NCBI GenBank assembly: GCA_037952775.1
Contig: JBANAY010000003.1
Location: 36,580,001-36,644,000 of the forward strand
From: Clonostachys chloroleuca
Lineage: Eukaryota > Ascomycota > Sordariomycetes > Hypocreales > Bionectriaceae
Direction: 5' to 3'
DNA: 64,000 nucleotides
Shown piece after piece: positions 48,705 through 58,943 of the stretch; the first letter of the stretch is position 1, and each line of letters begins with the position of its first letter. Position numbers and translations under genes: made by a program. The notes beneath the pieces were generated by a model that had not been told where the DNA came from, ran no database searches, and saw only the letters and a list, made by a program, of their open reading frames with translations.

Positions 48705-49022
48705 ATGTATCCTTTCCATTTTCGTCATACATCTGGCGGCGGTTCTGGCGGCCCTCCGCCACCAGCCGGATGCCTTATGAGCAATGGACGAGGCTTTGTG
48801 GACAGAAATGTCCAGCGATGGGTATCGATGCCTTGTGTCAATCTAGGAGCTCATTGCTCAAATGGTAGCCATACCCAGGCCTGTCAATCATACTGGACGT
48901 CGATGGGAATGATGGAGCGACTCTGCCCTTGCCAGATCTGTATGGGAACTGGTAGGACCATGCAGACGCTGGTTGTTCAAGAAAGACAACAATATGTTTG
49001 CACGTTGCCCGCGTTTCGTTAA
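48705..49022 (+). CDS. Small Cys-rich protein, paralogue 1 of a tandem pair
   Basis: Single exon, 105 residues from ATG 48705. The N-terminus is Gly/Pro-rich (SGGGSGGPPPPAG) with no signal peptide. Residues 43-80 share the pattern PCVN..AHC....HT.AC...W...ERLCPC..C with the protein at 49840. The regular Cys/His spacing suggests a zinc-binding or disulfide-bonded mini-domain. I recognise no family. Real coding status rests on the paralogue: two frames 1.1 kb apart keep the same motif while the surrounding DNA differs, which implies selection on protein sequence. The upstream DNA of both also shares a CTCTTTCA..GGCTTCAT block. Confidence 0.6.
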   Translation: MYPFHFRHTSGGGSGGPPPPAGCLMSNGRGFVDRNVQRWVSMPCVNLGAHCSNGSHTQACQSYWTSMGMMERLCPCQICMGTGRTMQTLVVQERQQYVCTLPAFR

Positions 49023-49265
49023 GTGACAATCGCTTATAGTCATCAAGACGGGATTGCTGGCTTTCTCTAACCAAGAACTCTAAAGATTTCCACATTAACT
49101 TTGTTGTTTCTAGAGCTTAATGTTCTCAATGAACTTTAGTTTTGACATGCAATTCCATCTGTCCTAATGGTGTTGATATATTTAGCCTTTTCATTTTCAC
49201 TCGGCCTACCACTGGAAAATAAATGGAAGCCCTCCACTTCTTTTCCACTTGAGTATACTTCGTGC

Positions 49266-49340
49266 GTAAGAGAAGGAGAATATAGTTCAACAGCAATGAA
49301 AGCTGCTGGGGCCCGACAAATCAACACCATGAATGTATAC
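49266..49340 (+). repeat. Dispersed repeat, copy B
   Basis: Contains AGTTCAACAGCAATGAAAGC and GGGGCCCGACAAATCAACAC. Matches copy A at 47521 in inverse orientation. It lies between the two Cys-rich protein genes. Confidence 0.65.
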
Positions 49341-49470
49341 TTCCTATAAACGTGCAACATTCTGATTCATCACGTCCTCTCTTCGGCATCCACACGCCCG
49401 CAGCCGCACACTCGTCAATGCATCTCAATCGGTCGAACCGCACGCCTCATCACTATTAAATCAACGCACG

Positions 49471-49530
49471 GGGGAGAGTTTGAGTATAAAGTTAAACAGG
49501 AATGGAAGAACTCAACACAATGATTACGGA
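49471..49530 (+). repeat. Dispersed repeat, copy E (shortened)
   Basis: Shares GAGAGTTTGAGTATAAAGTTAAACAGGAATGGAAG-type left half and AACTCAACACAATGAT right end with the other copies but lacks the central GCCCGAC block. Confidence 0.5.
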
Positions 49531-49839
49531 TGGTTAAAAAAGCTTCGCTAGCCCAAGGCTGTAGTCATGCTGAAGAAAATTCGATAAACCTTCATGCCGA
49601 TAACTCACTTGCCGTCAGTACGAGCTGCTCGTCAAATGACTATTTAAGCCACCCTCTTTCACCTGGCTTCATATTCGTCTTACGCCAATCTAAACACTTC
49701 AACATACCAAGCTCGAGGCTTTTCGGCCTGCAAGACAACTAATCTAGTGAGTACCAGTAGCCCCTTGGCCAGAGCACGGGCACTGACGCATCCGCTGCAA
49801 AATCCACGCACAATAACGTGAGCTGTGTCGATTCACGCT

Positions 49840-50217
49840 ATGACAAAGTCCACAACCAATGCTCAGGCGGTACTCGAAGATCGTTTTAGCACAAGCGACT
49901 ACTACGAGATTGTCACAAGGGTAGTGAAGAAACCGTGTGTAAATACTATTGCTCATTGCGAAGATCCACATCACACAAGGGCTTGTGATGAGCAATGGAA
50001 GTTGCTAGAAGAACGCTTATGCCCCTGTTGCGTATGTCTCTTCGACAAGGGGTTTATGTATGAATCAGTGCGAGAATTGGAGTTGAAGTCTACAGCTAGG
50101 AATCAGCCTAGTCCCAAGACGGAAAAACAATGGGATGGGAAGGCTGAAGGGAGAAGAGAGGCGGGCAGAGGAGAAAACAGCAAAGAAGACAACAGCAAAG
50201 CGACATCCCGGCTCTAA
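49840..50217 (+). CDS. Small Cys-rich protein, paralogue 2 of a tandem pair
   Basis: Single exon, 125 residues from ATG 49840. Residues 33-68 carry PCVN, AHC, HTRAC, W, ERLCPCCVC, matching the protein at 48705 at nearly every Cys and His. A Lys/Glu/Asn-rich hydrophilic tail of about 50 residues follows and is absent from paralogue 1. No signal peptide, so cytosolic or nuclear. The spacing between the Trp and ERLCPC is three residues shorter than in paralogue 1, the sort of indel tolerated in a real domain. Function unknown. A metal-binding or regulatory role is a guess. Confidence 0.6.
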   Translation: MTKSTTNAQAVLEDRFSTSDYYEIVTRVVKKPCVNTIAHCEDPHHTRACDEQWKLLEERLCPCCVCLFDKGFMYESVRELELKSTARNQPSPKTEKQWDGKAEGRREAGRGENSKEDNSKATSRL

Positions 50218-50498
50218 GATGGGACTTCCGTGAACTATTTTATTAGCAAGTCAAGTGAACAGAAAAATGTCCTATTTGCAAATTGTCTTCAAGTTTGCCC
50301 ATCTGAAGCCGAAAAGTAGTCTAGTCAGGAGCAGCATTGCAATGCATTAGAGAGAGTGGAGGGCGTCCAAGACTCTGGAGCTTCGCCGGAACGGACAGCA
50401 ACGTCCCTAGAATCCATACCAGACATAGGGCTTTCCATAGATATCACAATCTACTTACCCTCAGGCGTGCGACCATATAGGAGAAAGCCATGAACGAG

Positions 50499-50921
50499 CT
50501 AAAATAACCTCTGCATCGATGAAGACTCACGCTTCGTTTGTGTGGACCGAGGGAAGATCTTCCTGGCTGCGTGCGACACGAACCAGATGGACGTCATGTA
50601 GCTCCATGATCCTTTATGACGCCAAAGTCCTTTGATTGTCCCTGTCACTCCGTGGAGAGCTAGCTGCGCCTTCTTGTCTAGTATCCACTCCCCATATGCC
50701 GTGCGACGCAATGGAATGCGCTCTTCATCGGAGCCGGAGTCCGTCCCGCCGTCGCTGCGTTTCCCATAGCGCCCGAGGAGGCTAAGGAGTATGATCCTGT
50801 GTTTATTAACGACCAAAGCAATTCGACTGTTCACAACCTCGAGAGTTCTGCCTTGCTGCGGAACACCTAGTAAAATAGGCTTGTCGCTGACCGAATCATG
50901 CGCGATATACGAGCCAATCAT
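50499..50921 (-). CDS. Hypothetical protein, 140 residues
   Basis: Uninterrupted frame from ATG 50921 to a stop at 50499 with a mixed amino-acid composition, an acidic/Ser patch (GGTDSGSDEER) in the middle and basic C-terminus. No family, signal peptide or membrane segment is recognised. It could be a real small gene or a chance frame. Confidence 0.3.
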   Translation of the reverse strand: MIGSYIAHDSVSDKPILLGVPQQGRTLEVVNSRIALVVNKHRIILLSLLGRYGKRSDGGTDSGSDEERIPLRRTAYGEWILDKKAQLALHGVTGTIKGLWRHKGSWSYMTSIWFVSHAARKIFPRSTQTKRESSSMQRLF

Positions 50922-51700
50922 CTACGCAAGCTTGGCCCAGCTGGTGTTCCAGGGCAAGTAGTTGCTTAGGGTAAAGATACAGTGACCCAACGGGGTGAAA
51001 AGGGGGTGTATGCTTCAAATTCAAGCGTGACTTGAACTTTGTTGCTCAGCTGAACGGATGGTAAAGAAAATATAATTCAACTGCCAGTACAAATTCGCCG
51101 GCTAACTGGGGAAGCGCCCAAATGATACCCCACCGTAAGGCAAGACCAAGAGCTGCGATGTGTAGAAGGTGAGTTTTGTGGTGGGATGACAAAGCTGCCA
51201 AACGGGCCCGCGGAAAATATGGAACCCGTTTGTAGAATCAAGATATGGTGAAGATATGGTCGGTCTAATCAAGATACGAAGATACGGTCAATGTAATCAA
51301 AGATTTGAAGATACAGTCGGTCTTGGCTGGCCCCTTTGGCGGAGTCTGGGGTCATGGTACTAGACTGATAATAGCACTGAATCCACTTGGTCGCTTGTTT
51401 TACCCAAATCATGCCTCCGAAAATTGATCTGCTCGCATAGGATTGCCTAGGTTAATGGTACGGGGAGCTAAGCCGTGGTAACTTGCCTCTTATCTCTCAA
51501 TCTACCGAGATCGGCGAAACCACGAGAAAGGACGCATGTGGCTACGGAGACTGATTCCCTATCACATACCGGTTGTGGGTTATCATCAAGAAGGAACCGC
51601 CTTTAATTTCTAAATAATGTCTGGCCTCTCCCTTAGTCTGCACCCTGGCAAAACCAGTATGCTGAACTTGATGAAGAACATTGGAACTTCATGATAATTA
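50922..51700. other. Intergenic, no gene seen
   Basis: About 780 bp between divergent frames. It contains a short stretch (51240-51320) with imperfectly repeated GAAGATAYGGTC/AATCAAGATA units. Confidence 0.5.
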
Positions 51701-52727
51701 TGGAGGCTCCCAAACACCATGTCGTCTACCTCGAGGCGGGTTCCCTCCCCCTCGTGAGTTGCGATTCCCTCACACCAAGACGGCCCATGCCCAAACCTTG
51801 CCTCATCAGGTTGCGGAGCGCATCAAGGATGCGACTATCGTGATCACCGCAGTGGTGCCGATAACGAAGGAAGATCTCAGCTATGCGCCACTCCTCGAGT
51901 GTGTCTCTATTACAGCAACTGGGTGTGAATGGCTGGACCGAGAGGCATTTGCTAGCCGTGGCGTCACCGTGGTGAATTGCCCACAGAGCAACGTCGAGGC
52001 GGTAGGGGAGCATTTCCTCGCACTTTACTTTTCATCCCGCAAGAAGATCGTGGAAATCCATGGCGCTGTCACCGGACCGGGTCGGGAATGGGTGAAGAAC
52101 CGGGGTCTCATGTCGCTGTGGAAGCAAGGTCCTCCCCTGAGCTGCCGAGAAGAGACGCTAGGGATCATCGGGTACGGCGGCCTGGGGAGCAATATAAAAA
52201 GGCTGGCTACGGCTGTTGGTTTTGGCGAGGTGATTATCGCTGAGCGAAAAGGTGCGAGCACGGCACGAGAGGGAAGAGTGTTGTTCGAGGACATGATCAA
52301 GCGCGCCACAACCATCGTGGTTTGCTGCCCAAAGGACGCATCCACAACAGGTCTAATTTCCGAGCCCGAGTTTTCCATGATGAAGCCTGAGGCTCTCCTT
52401 ATCAACATATCCAGGGGTGGTGTGGTTTGTGAGCGGGCGCTGGCACAGGCTCTCCGCGACGAGATCATCTTCGGAGCCGCCACCGACGTTCTTGAGACGG
52501 AGCCTGGCGGCCGAGGCACGACTCCTCTGATTCCAGACTCTGATGATCCGAGTCAGACTATACCAAATCTGACAATCACTAGCCACCTCGCGTGGTTTTC
52601 TCAGACAACAATTGACAACCTCTACCGGATGCTCAAGGAAGGAGTAGAGGGATTTGTGGCCGGGAGCATTCTAGACGACCAGACGAAGCGGTTGGTTGTG
52701 ACGCATCAAGGCCAAATCTTCAAGTAG
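51701..52727 (+). CDS. D-isomer-specific 2-hydroxyacid dehydrogenase (NAD-binding)
   Basis: From ATG 51701 the frame encodes PKHHVVYLEAG, the usual start of this fungal family. It then slips by one base at the C5 run 51747-51751, beyond which FPHTKTAHAQ...QVAERIKDATIVITAVVPIT continues without a break to TAG at 52727. Features are NCPQSNVEAVGEHFLAL, the Rossmann loop GIIGYGGLG (about 165-175), LINISRGGVV with the catalytic Arg region, TDVLETEP with the Glu, and TSHLAW with the catalytic His. About 340 residues, normal for the family. It reduces 2-oxoacids or oxidises D-2-hydroxyacids, and is related to phosphoglycerate dehydrogenase. Soluble. No introns. The slip may be a sequence error, since the rest is well kept. 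Confidence 0.88.
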
Positions 52728-52801
52728 AAAGGAAATATAGATTTCTCATTCAAGATTACAGTTTTGAAGCTGTAACAGGCCAGCAACAGTACACTGTCAG
52801 G

Positions 52802-52987
52802 ATGAAAGCCACTGTTCCAGCTCTCTCCCTATATGCCGGCCTCACCCTAGCCGCATTCCGCAAGGTATAGTCTTTTTCCAAATGCAGCGCCAATGCCACA
52901 GATCTTGTAACTACTTTTTACACCATCAGCCGCACGAGAGAGTGTGGTGTTAGTTTATTATCAGAACCAACCGTGAAGATGCACTAA
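52802..52987 (+). pseudogene. Remnant of a small secreted protein
   Basis: Starts with ATG and a plausible signal peptide (MKATVPALSLYAGLTLAAF), reaches an in-frame TAG at 52868-52870, then stays open for 38 more codons (CSANATDLVTTFYT...). No splice site removes the stop. It may be a broken effector-like gene. Confidence 0.35.
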
Positions 52988-53485
52988 CATGATAACTGGC
53001 TTCGGTACCGGCCCTGATAGATCTTGGAAACAGCTTGGTCGAGATCAACAGATCCAAGCCAGACTAGAGGGCTAGGCTGAGCGAAGACGAACAGGGCAAG
53101 ACCTGCTCAAAATTCACAAATTCCGTAAGCATTTATCCGCCAAAATATGATGGCTGACCGTGGGCTACTAGTGTTATTTATTATTGATCGCACCACCAGC
53201 TGGTGAAAGGTCTGGCTTCAGGTACCGCCGACCCACGCACAGGTTAATAGACTAGGTACTGGGCCCAAGAAATTCGGCAACTGCGACCCCTACTAGAGGG
53301 CCTTGAGGATAATACAGCCACCCAGCTGATCCCAACATGTGAGCCGAGCGCTAAGCAAACACAGCAGAGACTTGAAAGGCTCCGTGACAGTTAACACCAA
53401 AGCATCATTGATGGTCCCTTTCATATCGAGGAGCTTGGGAGTCAGATTCCTAAGTTTGGATGAACGTTCGCGATGTCGATATTGA
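52988..53485. other. Intergenic
   Basis: About 500 bp with no coding signal, leading into an AT-rich island. Confidence 0.5.
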
Positions 53486-53604
53486 ATTCAATAGTAGTGC
53501 AATCTATATTTTCATATAAAGGTTTAAATATATACTATTTATATAAAAATGAATTATATAATCTAAGTTATATAACTATATAGCTTAATTAGAATAATAT
53601 ATCA
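53486..53604 (+). repeat. AT-rich 119-bp tandem repeat, unit 1 (uninterrupted)
   Basis: Begins ATTCAATAGTAGTGCAA and ends ATAATATATCA, immediately followed by a second copy. It contains the stretch TATATAACTATATAGCTTAA, which is split by an insertion in unit 2. Confidence 0.8.
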
Positions 53605-54616
53605 ATTCAATAGAAGTGCAAATTATATTTTTATATAAGGTTTAAATATAAACTATTTATATAAAAATGAATTATATAATCTAAATTATATAACTTGTTG
53701 AAGTTACAGTGGCCTACAAGGTGCATTAGGCCTTGAGACCGCTATAACTAGCAGCAGCGGAAAATTTAGCTTCTAACTTATAGTGAATACTCCTCTAAAA
53801 CTTAGTTAAATTTTACACTAGAAAGTTTGTTTATAGTGTATTTTATAGCGTAAAAGAATCTTATTTTGGTGAGAGGAACTGGAAAAATATACTAATTTCT
53901 CTCATAGGTCTACCGACTAAAAACTACTCTAAAACCCGCTATAGCAGCTTCCCGGGCTACTTTTGATTTTCTGCAAAATTTATTACTATAGGAAATCTAA
54001 AAAATCAACTTATAACTACCAAACTATAAGACAGATATATATAACCTTTTTAAGACCCACTTTTATCTGAGAGAGCTAGTTAAGCTGATCAGTTGAGTAT
54101 AGATATTAGATATCTTATCTTTAAAGCTGAAAGAGATATCTAAGATCTAAGGTCTAGTCTAGGGTAGGTTAGTTATAGGGTAGCTTGGGTATAGATTAGG
54201 CTACTAGAAGTTGCTCAGATTTTTTCCTGAATTTTCTAGACCCTTATTTAGGCTAATATAGCCTAATAACCTATAAATAACGCTGCTGACGCTCCTAGCC
54301 CTAAAGAGGAACTGGAGCCCGCTAAGCCGTAGCGGTCATAGCGGCCTGTAGCCACTGACCCACAGTGGCTGCAACCGCTATTGGCTAGTGATCGTAGTCG
54401 CTATCGGATAGCGGTCTCAATCGCTATTGGCTAGCTGTTACAGGGGATAGCGATCGCTAACAGTTAGTGGCTACGATCGCTAACAGTTAGTGGTTGCGAC
54501 CGCTAGAGGTTAGTGGTTGCAACCGCTAACTTATAGCGATACGGTCACTAACTTATAGTGGCTATAGTCTCTCAATTCAACATAACTATATAGCTTAATT
54601 AGAATAATACATCTCT
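53605..54616 (+). repeat. AT-rich 119-bp tandem repeat, unit 2, split by an insertion
   Basis: Left part 53605-53695 ends TATATAACT. The right part resumes at 54583 with TAACTATATAGCTTAATTAG. Compared with unit 1 the intervening 887 bp are extra. Confidence 0.8.
53696..54582. mobile_element. Non-autonomous transposon-like insertion (887 bp, TIR TGTTGAA, TSD TAACT)
   Basis: The insertion begins TGTTGAA and ends TTCAACA, a 7-bp perfect terminal inverted repeat. It is flanked by direct repeats TAACT (53691-53695 and 54583-54587). The neighbouring repeat unit 1 shows the empty site with a single TAACT. There is no coding capacity. The right 270 bp (about 54310-54570) are packed with the hexamer CCGCTA/TAGCGG and TAGTGGCT/TAGTGGTTGC units in both orientations, like subterminal transposase-binding repeats. 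The superfamily is not assignable. One could shift the boundaries by one base (6-bp ATAACT duplication). Confidence 0.65.
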
Positions 54617-55586
54617 TATTATTTATTATCATAAGCCTTTAAAACTAAATAAATAAATATCTTAACTCTTTAATTATTAGGTCTAAACTCCATAATGCCT
54701 CAGTCCAACAGGTTTCGAAGGCTGTTGTTGGATTTCACACATTGGATAGGCAAAAATTAGGTGGTTGTATTCATGTAAGTTATACTGTTCCGGCGCTTCC
54801 GGTAGGAATAATTATGCAATTTGGTGTACGCCTCTCCTTTGAGCCTAATGCTCTTCCAACCTGGGAAAGGAGGCGCATTTGGGGCAAACCGCCCTCGATT
54901 ATGACTAATCGCATCGGATTACACGAAGGCTCCGTTCCAACAGCTGTAATGGTGCATAAGAGCGCTCCATTTGCTTCGGGTGGAATGTGCAACATGCGAT
55001 TGTTGCGTCGATAAATGACGATGGTTGCACCCGGGGTGGGTCAACCAGTTAGAGAGGAGGAAGGGGCATGGACCAACCGGTCAGAATGACGTTCACCGTT
55101 CACCTGGAAACTGAGGGTGAGAGGGTGACGCGAGGCCTGCCGAATGACAGAAGCCGGAGCTGGCCCCGTCGTGGGGCCAATGTGTGGGGGTCTCTCAAGC
55201 TCTATCTACTCGTTGTTTCTAGAATTCATATAATAACAGTTTCATTGGCCAATTGATTTCGGAGCCAGGTCCGTCAATGAGATTCTCAGGTATGTATTTT
55301 ATTTTTTCCAGGGGCTGAACAATATGTGGGGGCACATTGATTGGTTTCTCATCACATTTCCTATACTCCGTATTTACTCAAGCTGTCACCTGTCCTGACG
55401 TAGACGGCGGTTGGGATCGCCATAACGTTTCAATGCTCTAATTGACCGTATGGCGTATTCATAATTAAAGGGTACTTTTGCCCATCGTCCCCAAGACCTG
55501 GTCTCGTCACCGGTTTCGTCACCTTAACTGCCGTGCAGAACCCAGCACTGGACATATCCCAATACTTTCAACCGATCTCATCACAC
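54617..55586. other. Intergenic upstream of the first regulator
   Basis: About 970 bp. Open frames at 54742-55014 on both strands have no motif. The last part is the promoter of the Zn2Cys6 gene. Confidence 0.5.
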
Positions 55587-57750
55587 ATGCCCCGTCGCTC
55601 AACACTAAGAACGGCCTGCAGGGCCTGTCGTGCGTGTCGGACTAAAGTGAGAACCTCGCAACAGATGCCCTTCCAATGTTGTGTTGACGCCTATCCAGTG
55701 TGACAGTCGATTACGCTGCGCCAGATGCAAAGAAAAGCAACTGGATTGTATCTACGAAAACGTGGGCGTCGTATCCAAAGCATCACTTCGAGCCGAGATC
55801 CAGGATCTCAAGGGGAGACTGGAAGAGGCAGACACCCTTCTGGACGCCCTCCTCAACGCCCTCAAGACAGGCAGCACGCAAACCGGTATTCGCGATTTTG
55901 CAGACACCATTATACGGGGGCTAGACAGGAGAGACACGCGAGGCGCCATCGTGAAGCTTCTTAACTTTGTTGACGAAGCGGACAAGGCTGTTTATCCGTC
56001 TCCAGCGACAGTGTCTACCATCGATCCAGATTCGGCTATTGAGATTTCGGATGTCGACTCGACGTCTTCATCCAAGGGCTCGTCGTATCCAACCCTATTA
56101 TCCCGGCCTGCTACCCGACGAATAGACAGCGACGATACATGCGTAGTAGCATCAACTAGCAGTAAAACACCTTGCAGCTCCACAGCCACCTCCACTTCGC
56201 GCCTCCCTTGCTCGTTTCCCGCTCCGCTGAGCAGTGTGGAAGCTGTGGAACCGACCTTCACTTTGCCAGGAGTTGAGTCTTCCTGCTCCCAGCTGGATAT
56301 CTGGACCAGCTCTGGCTGGACAAAACCATATACTCTAAGCTTAATCACGGCTGTCCTAGAATGGGATGCGCTTCCACTATGCCTCGTTAACAAAGCGCTA
56401 CTGCTAAGAGATTTCGAGTCTGGAGCGAGGCAATACTGCTCTTCTGCATTAGTAAATGCTCTCCTCGCGATAGCCGCGAGGCTGGTTGAGGAATCACAGA
56501 AGCGGGATAGCGTTCAACTAGATGTAAGCTTATCCGCCAGTGAGACCTTTGTGCGAGAGTCCAGCGCACACCTTCATAGCGAGGGTCCCATAGTAGATAC
56601 TCTCCCTAATATCCAGGCTATCGGTGTACTTGCTCTCTATGAGGCAAGTTTTGGCCAGGAGGCAAGGGCCGCCAAGCTCGCCGACGAATATGCGTCAGCA
56701 ATTGCCGACCTCTGCTTTAGCGAACCTACACCACAGCCAGGTAGCGATTATAATCAGGTCCGTGCTGACACCTACCGCGGTGCAATTTCTCTTCGAAGGT
56801 ATGCGCTTCTTACTTAATTTAGCCCTCCCCTGTCTATTCACCCAGGGTCTACTCGGCTCAGTATAGGGTGTATTCATACTTATTGTTTACTTTATAGGCT
56901 CTTCCAATTAACAAGTGTCACTGCTGAGTGCGTGGATAAACACCACATTCCGTTTGTTGATACGTCCAAAAGCAGCAGCAGTATCACGGAACTAGAGGAT
57001 AGTATGAGCTCCTATATCCCAATTGCGTTGCCACTACATTTTATAGACATAATATATTCGTTTCAATATAGTTGATGTCTAACCAGGAGTGTGTAGCTGA
57101 TTCTATTTCGCGGTCATCTATCAATAATTATCCACAACGCATGGCGGCCGGAATATTCCAACTGACCGGATGGTTACAAACACTAGAAATGCTGCAGGAC
57201 CCCGAGCAGGTGCCTGCTGCTAAGCTTGAGCTGTATTTGAAGTGTCTTGATTGGTATATCAACCTATTTGAAATCCAATCAGGATACGATGCCGACATCG
57301 ATAATATTGAGCCTGGCGAATCCGCCGAGGCCTTGCAGTTCGAAAGGCAGTTCAAACGTTTTACTGTGTAAGATCACACCCTTTCATGTTACCCAACCCC
57401 TGGTCTACTTAGTTCTAACGTTGATGGACAGCATGTTTTACAACTTCTGCATCCTGAAATTTCTTGCACCGGAAGCGGCCGATCCCACCCACTTCATTGG
57501 CTATTTACGAACCCGCGATATCTGCTACGGGGCAGCTCAAGGCACGCTGATCCTGGCGGCTCCAACCCTAGCTATTGGTAGTGATGACGCGTCTCTCAAA
57601 TCTCTAGGTCGGTTATCCTCCCGATTTGTGTCCGCAGCAGAATCTTTCCTTGCTAAGCCGTGTCTCGCGCGCGAATTACGCGCCAAAGATGCTTTCACCT
57701 GGCTTGGTTCTACTGCTGTAGACGGCGGTTCGCCTTACAGTATGATTTGA
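55587..57750 (+). CDS. Zn2Cys6 (fungal GAL4-type) transcription factor
   Basis: Exon 1 (55587-55646) holds the first half of the zinc cluster, and a 52-nt intron splits it. The assembled Cys pattern CRACRACRTKC then DSRLRCARC and KEKQLDC gives CX2CX6CX5CX2CX6C at residues 11-38. A short heptad-like linker (LRAEIQDLKGRLEEADTLLDALL) follows, typical of the dimerisation coil. A Ser/Thr-rich spacer and a 'fungal-specific TF' middle region follow, with exons from 55699, 56898, about 57072 and 57432. The third junction (57001 to about 57071) could not be joined in phase, so that intron is unresolved. Likely nuclear. Target unknown. It is tandem with a second regulator 1.2 kb downstream. Confidence 0.85.
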
Positions 57751-57992
57751 AGATTGAAGTTTCCGCTTTTGACTCTTTTCTTTCCCCCTTTTCTTTCGCT
57801 CTAAAATGGCGAAGTTTGTGACTATTGGGTTACAGAGACTAGGCACGGCCATTGACGCATGGCATAAGCACGAGGCAGAAACTATTTTTTCCTTAAAAAA
57901 TTAGGCCTAATACCCTTCTATTCTAATTTAGAATACAAGCTGTATTTATGGTAGATAGCCCTCCTTTCTGACTAATCCTCACTGATTACATA

Positions 57993-58555
57993 ATGCCTCA
58001 GTTCCAACAACTGTCATCCGCTTCAAGCCTCGCCGTAACAGCTCTCTCTCCCTTGAGCAATGCAGAATGGTGTTGTTTTACTGATACCCCTTTCAGTATC
58101 CACCGATGCTGTGCCTTTTCCTTTTTAATTGATTCGCTCGGTTTGCCCCTTCTCTTCAGTATCCCCTTCACGTGGATCTTGTGGCAAAATTCGCCTGCTG
58201 GAAGATGCAGTGAAATGCACTGACAACATAGAGCTTTCGTCCGTCGACTGCGAGTACGGAGGCATCAAGGCTGTGCTCTCGGTCGGAGGTGAGTAATTCT
58301 TTTCTGGCGTTGAAGTGTGAGCGTGATGCTCTCTTTGACTTGCTTCTCTAAATTCTTGATGAAAATGCTCGCACCAACCTAGTGTATCGTCGGGCCCGGA
58401 AGACGCCATACGATATAACGCTTTCAATGGCACTTGGGCGTATAGAGCTTGCCGAGAGATGTAATGAAGGAGTCGCAAAGGTAACAAGCAATTTTGCCCG
58501 AGCATATCACCCGTGGTCGGGGCCGGACAACGTGGGTATCACAGTGATGCAATAG
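57993..58555 (+). CDS. Hypothetical protein, uncertain two- or three-exon model
   Basis: Two open blocks (CGKIRLLEDAVKCTDNIELS..., about 58186-58290, and VYRRARKTPYDITLSMALGR..., about 58382-58555) join in phase over a GTGAGT...CTAG intron of about 90 nt to a TAG. An upstream ATG at 57993 opens a Ser/Ala-rich block, but its junction to the next block is one base out of phase. No family recognised. May be a relic. Confidence 0.3.
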
Positions 58556-58943
58556 CGTGTACTCCTACCTTATTGACTAGTCCCTAAAATAATGAATTCA
58601 TCATCGAGAATCCCATTGTCGGATATGGCTCCGAAATCGACTGACCAATAGGGCTGCTGCCGGATATTTGCACTGGCGGCTAGAAGAAAGCTAGACGGAG
58701 CTATGGAGAACTCCCGTTGGCGGTCCCCCACTACCTACATAAGCATCCCCGCAGCGGAGTCGGCTCCGGGCTTCCAACATTCGGCAAACCTTGCGTCATG
58801 CTCCCACCCTTTGTTTAAAGTGAACGTCATTCTCACCGACTAGTCTCCCTGCTTCCTAGCCCAGCTGCCAAAGACCTACCTCGAATGGAACGATCGCGAG
58901 CTGATTCATCGACAGTCGTGCATCGCACATCTACCTGGAGCGG

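Noticed and set aside
54742..55014. Overlapping open frames on both strands near the AT-rich island
   Set aside because: Neither shows a domain. The similarity of CATAATGCCTCAG here and at 57985 is too short to mean homology.
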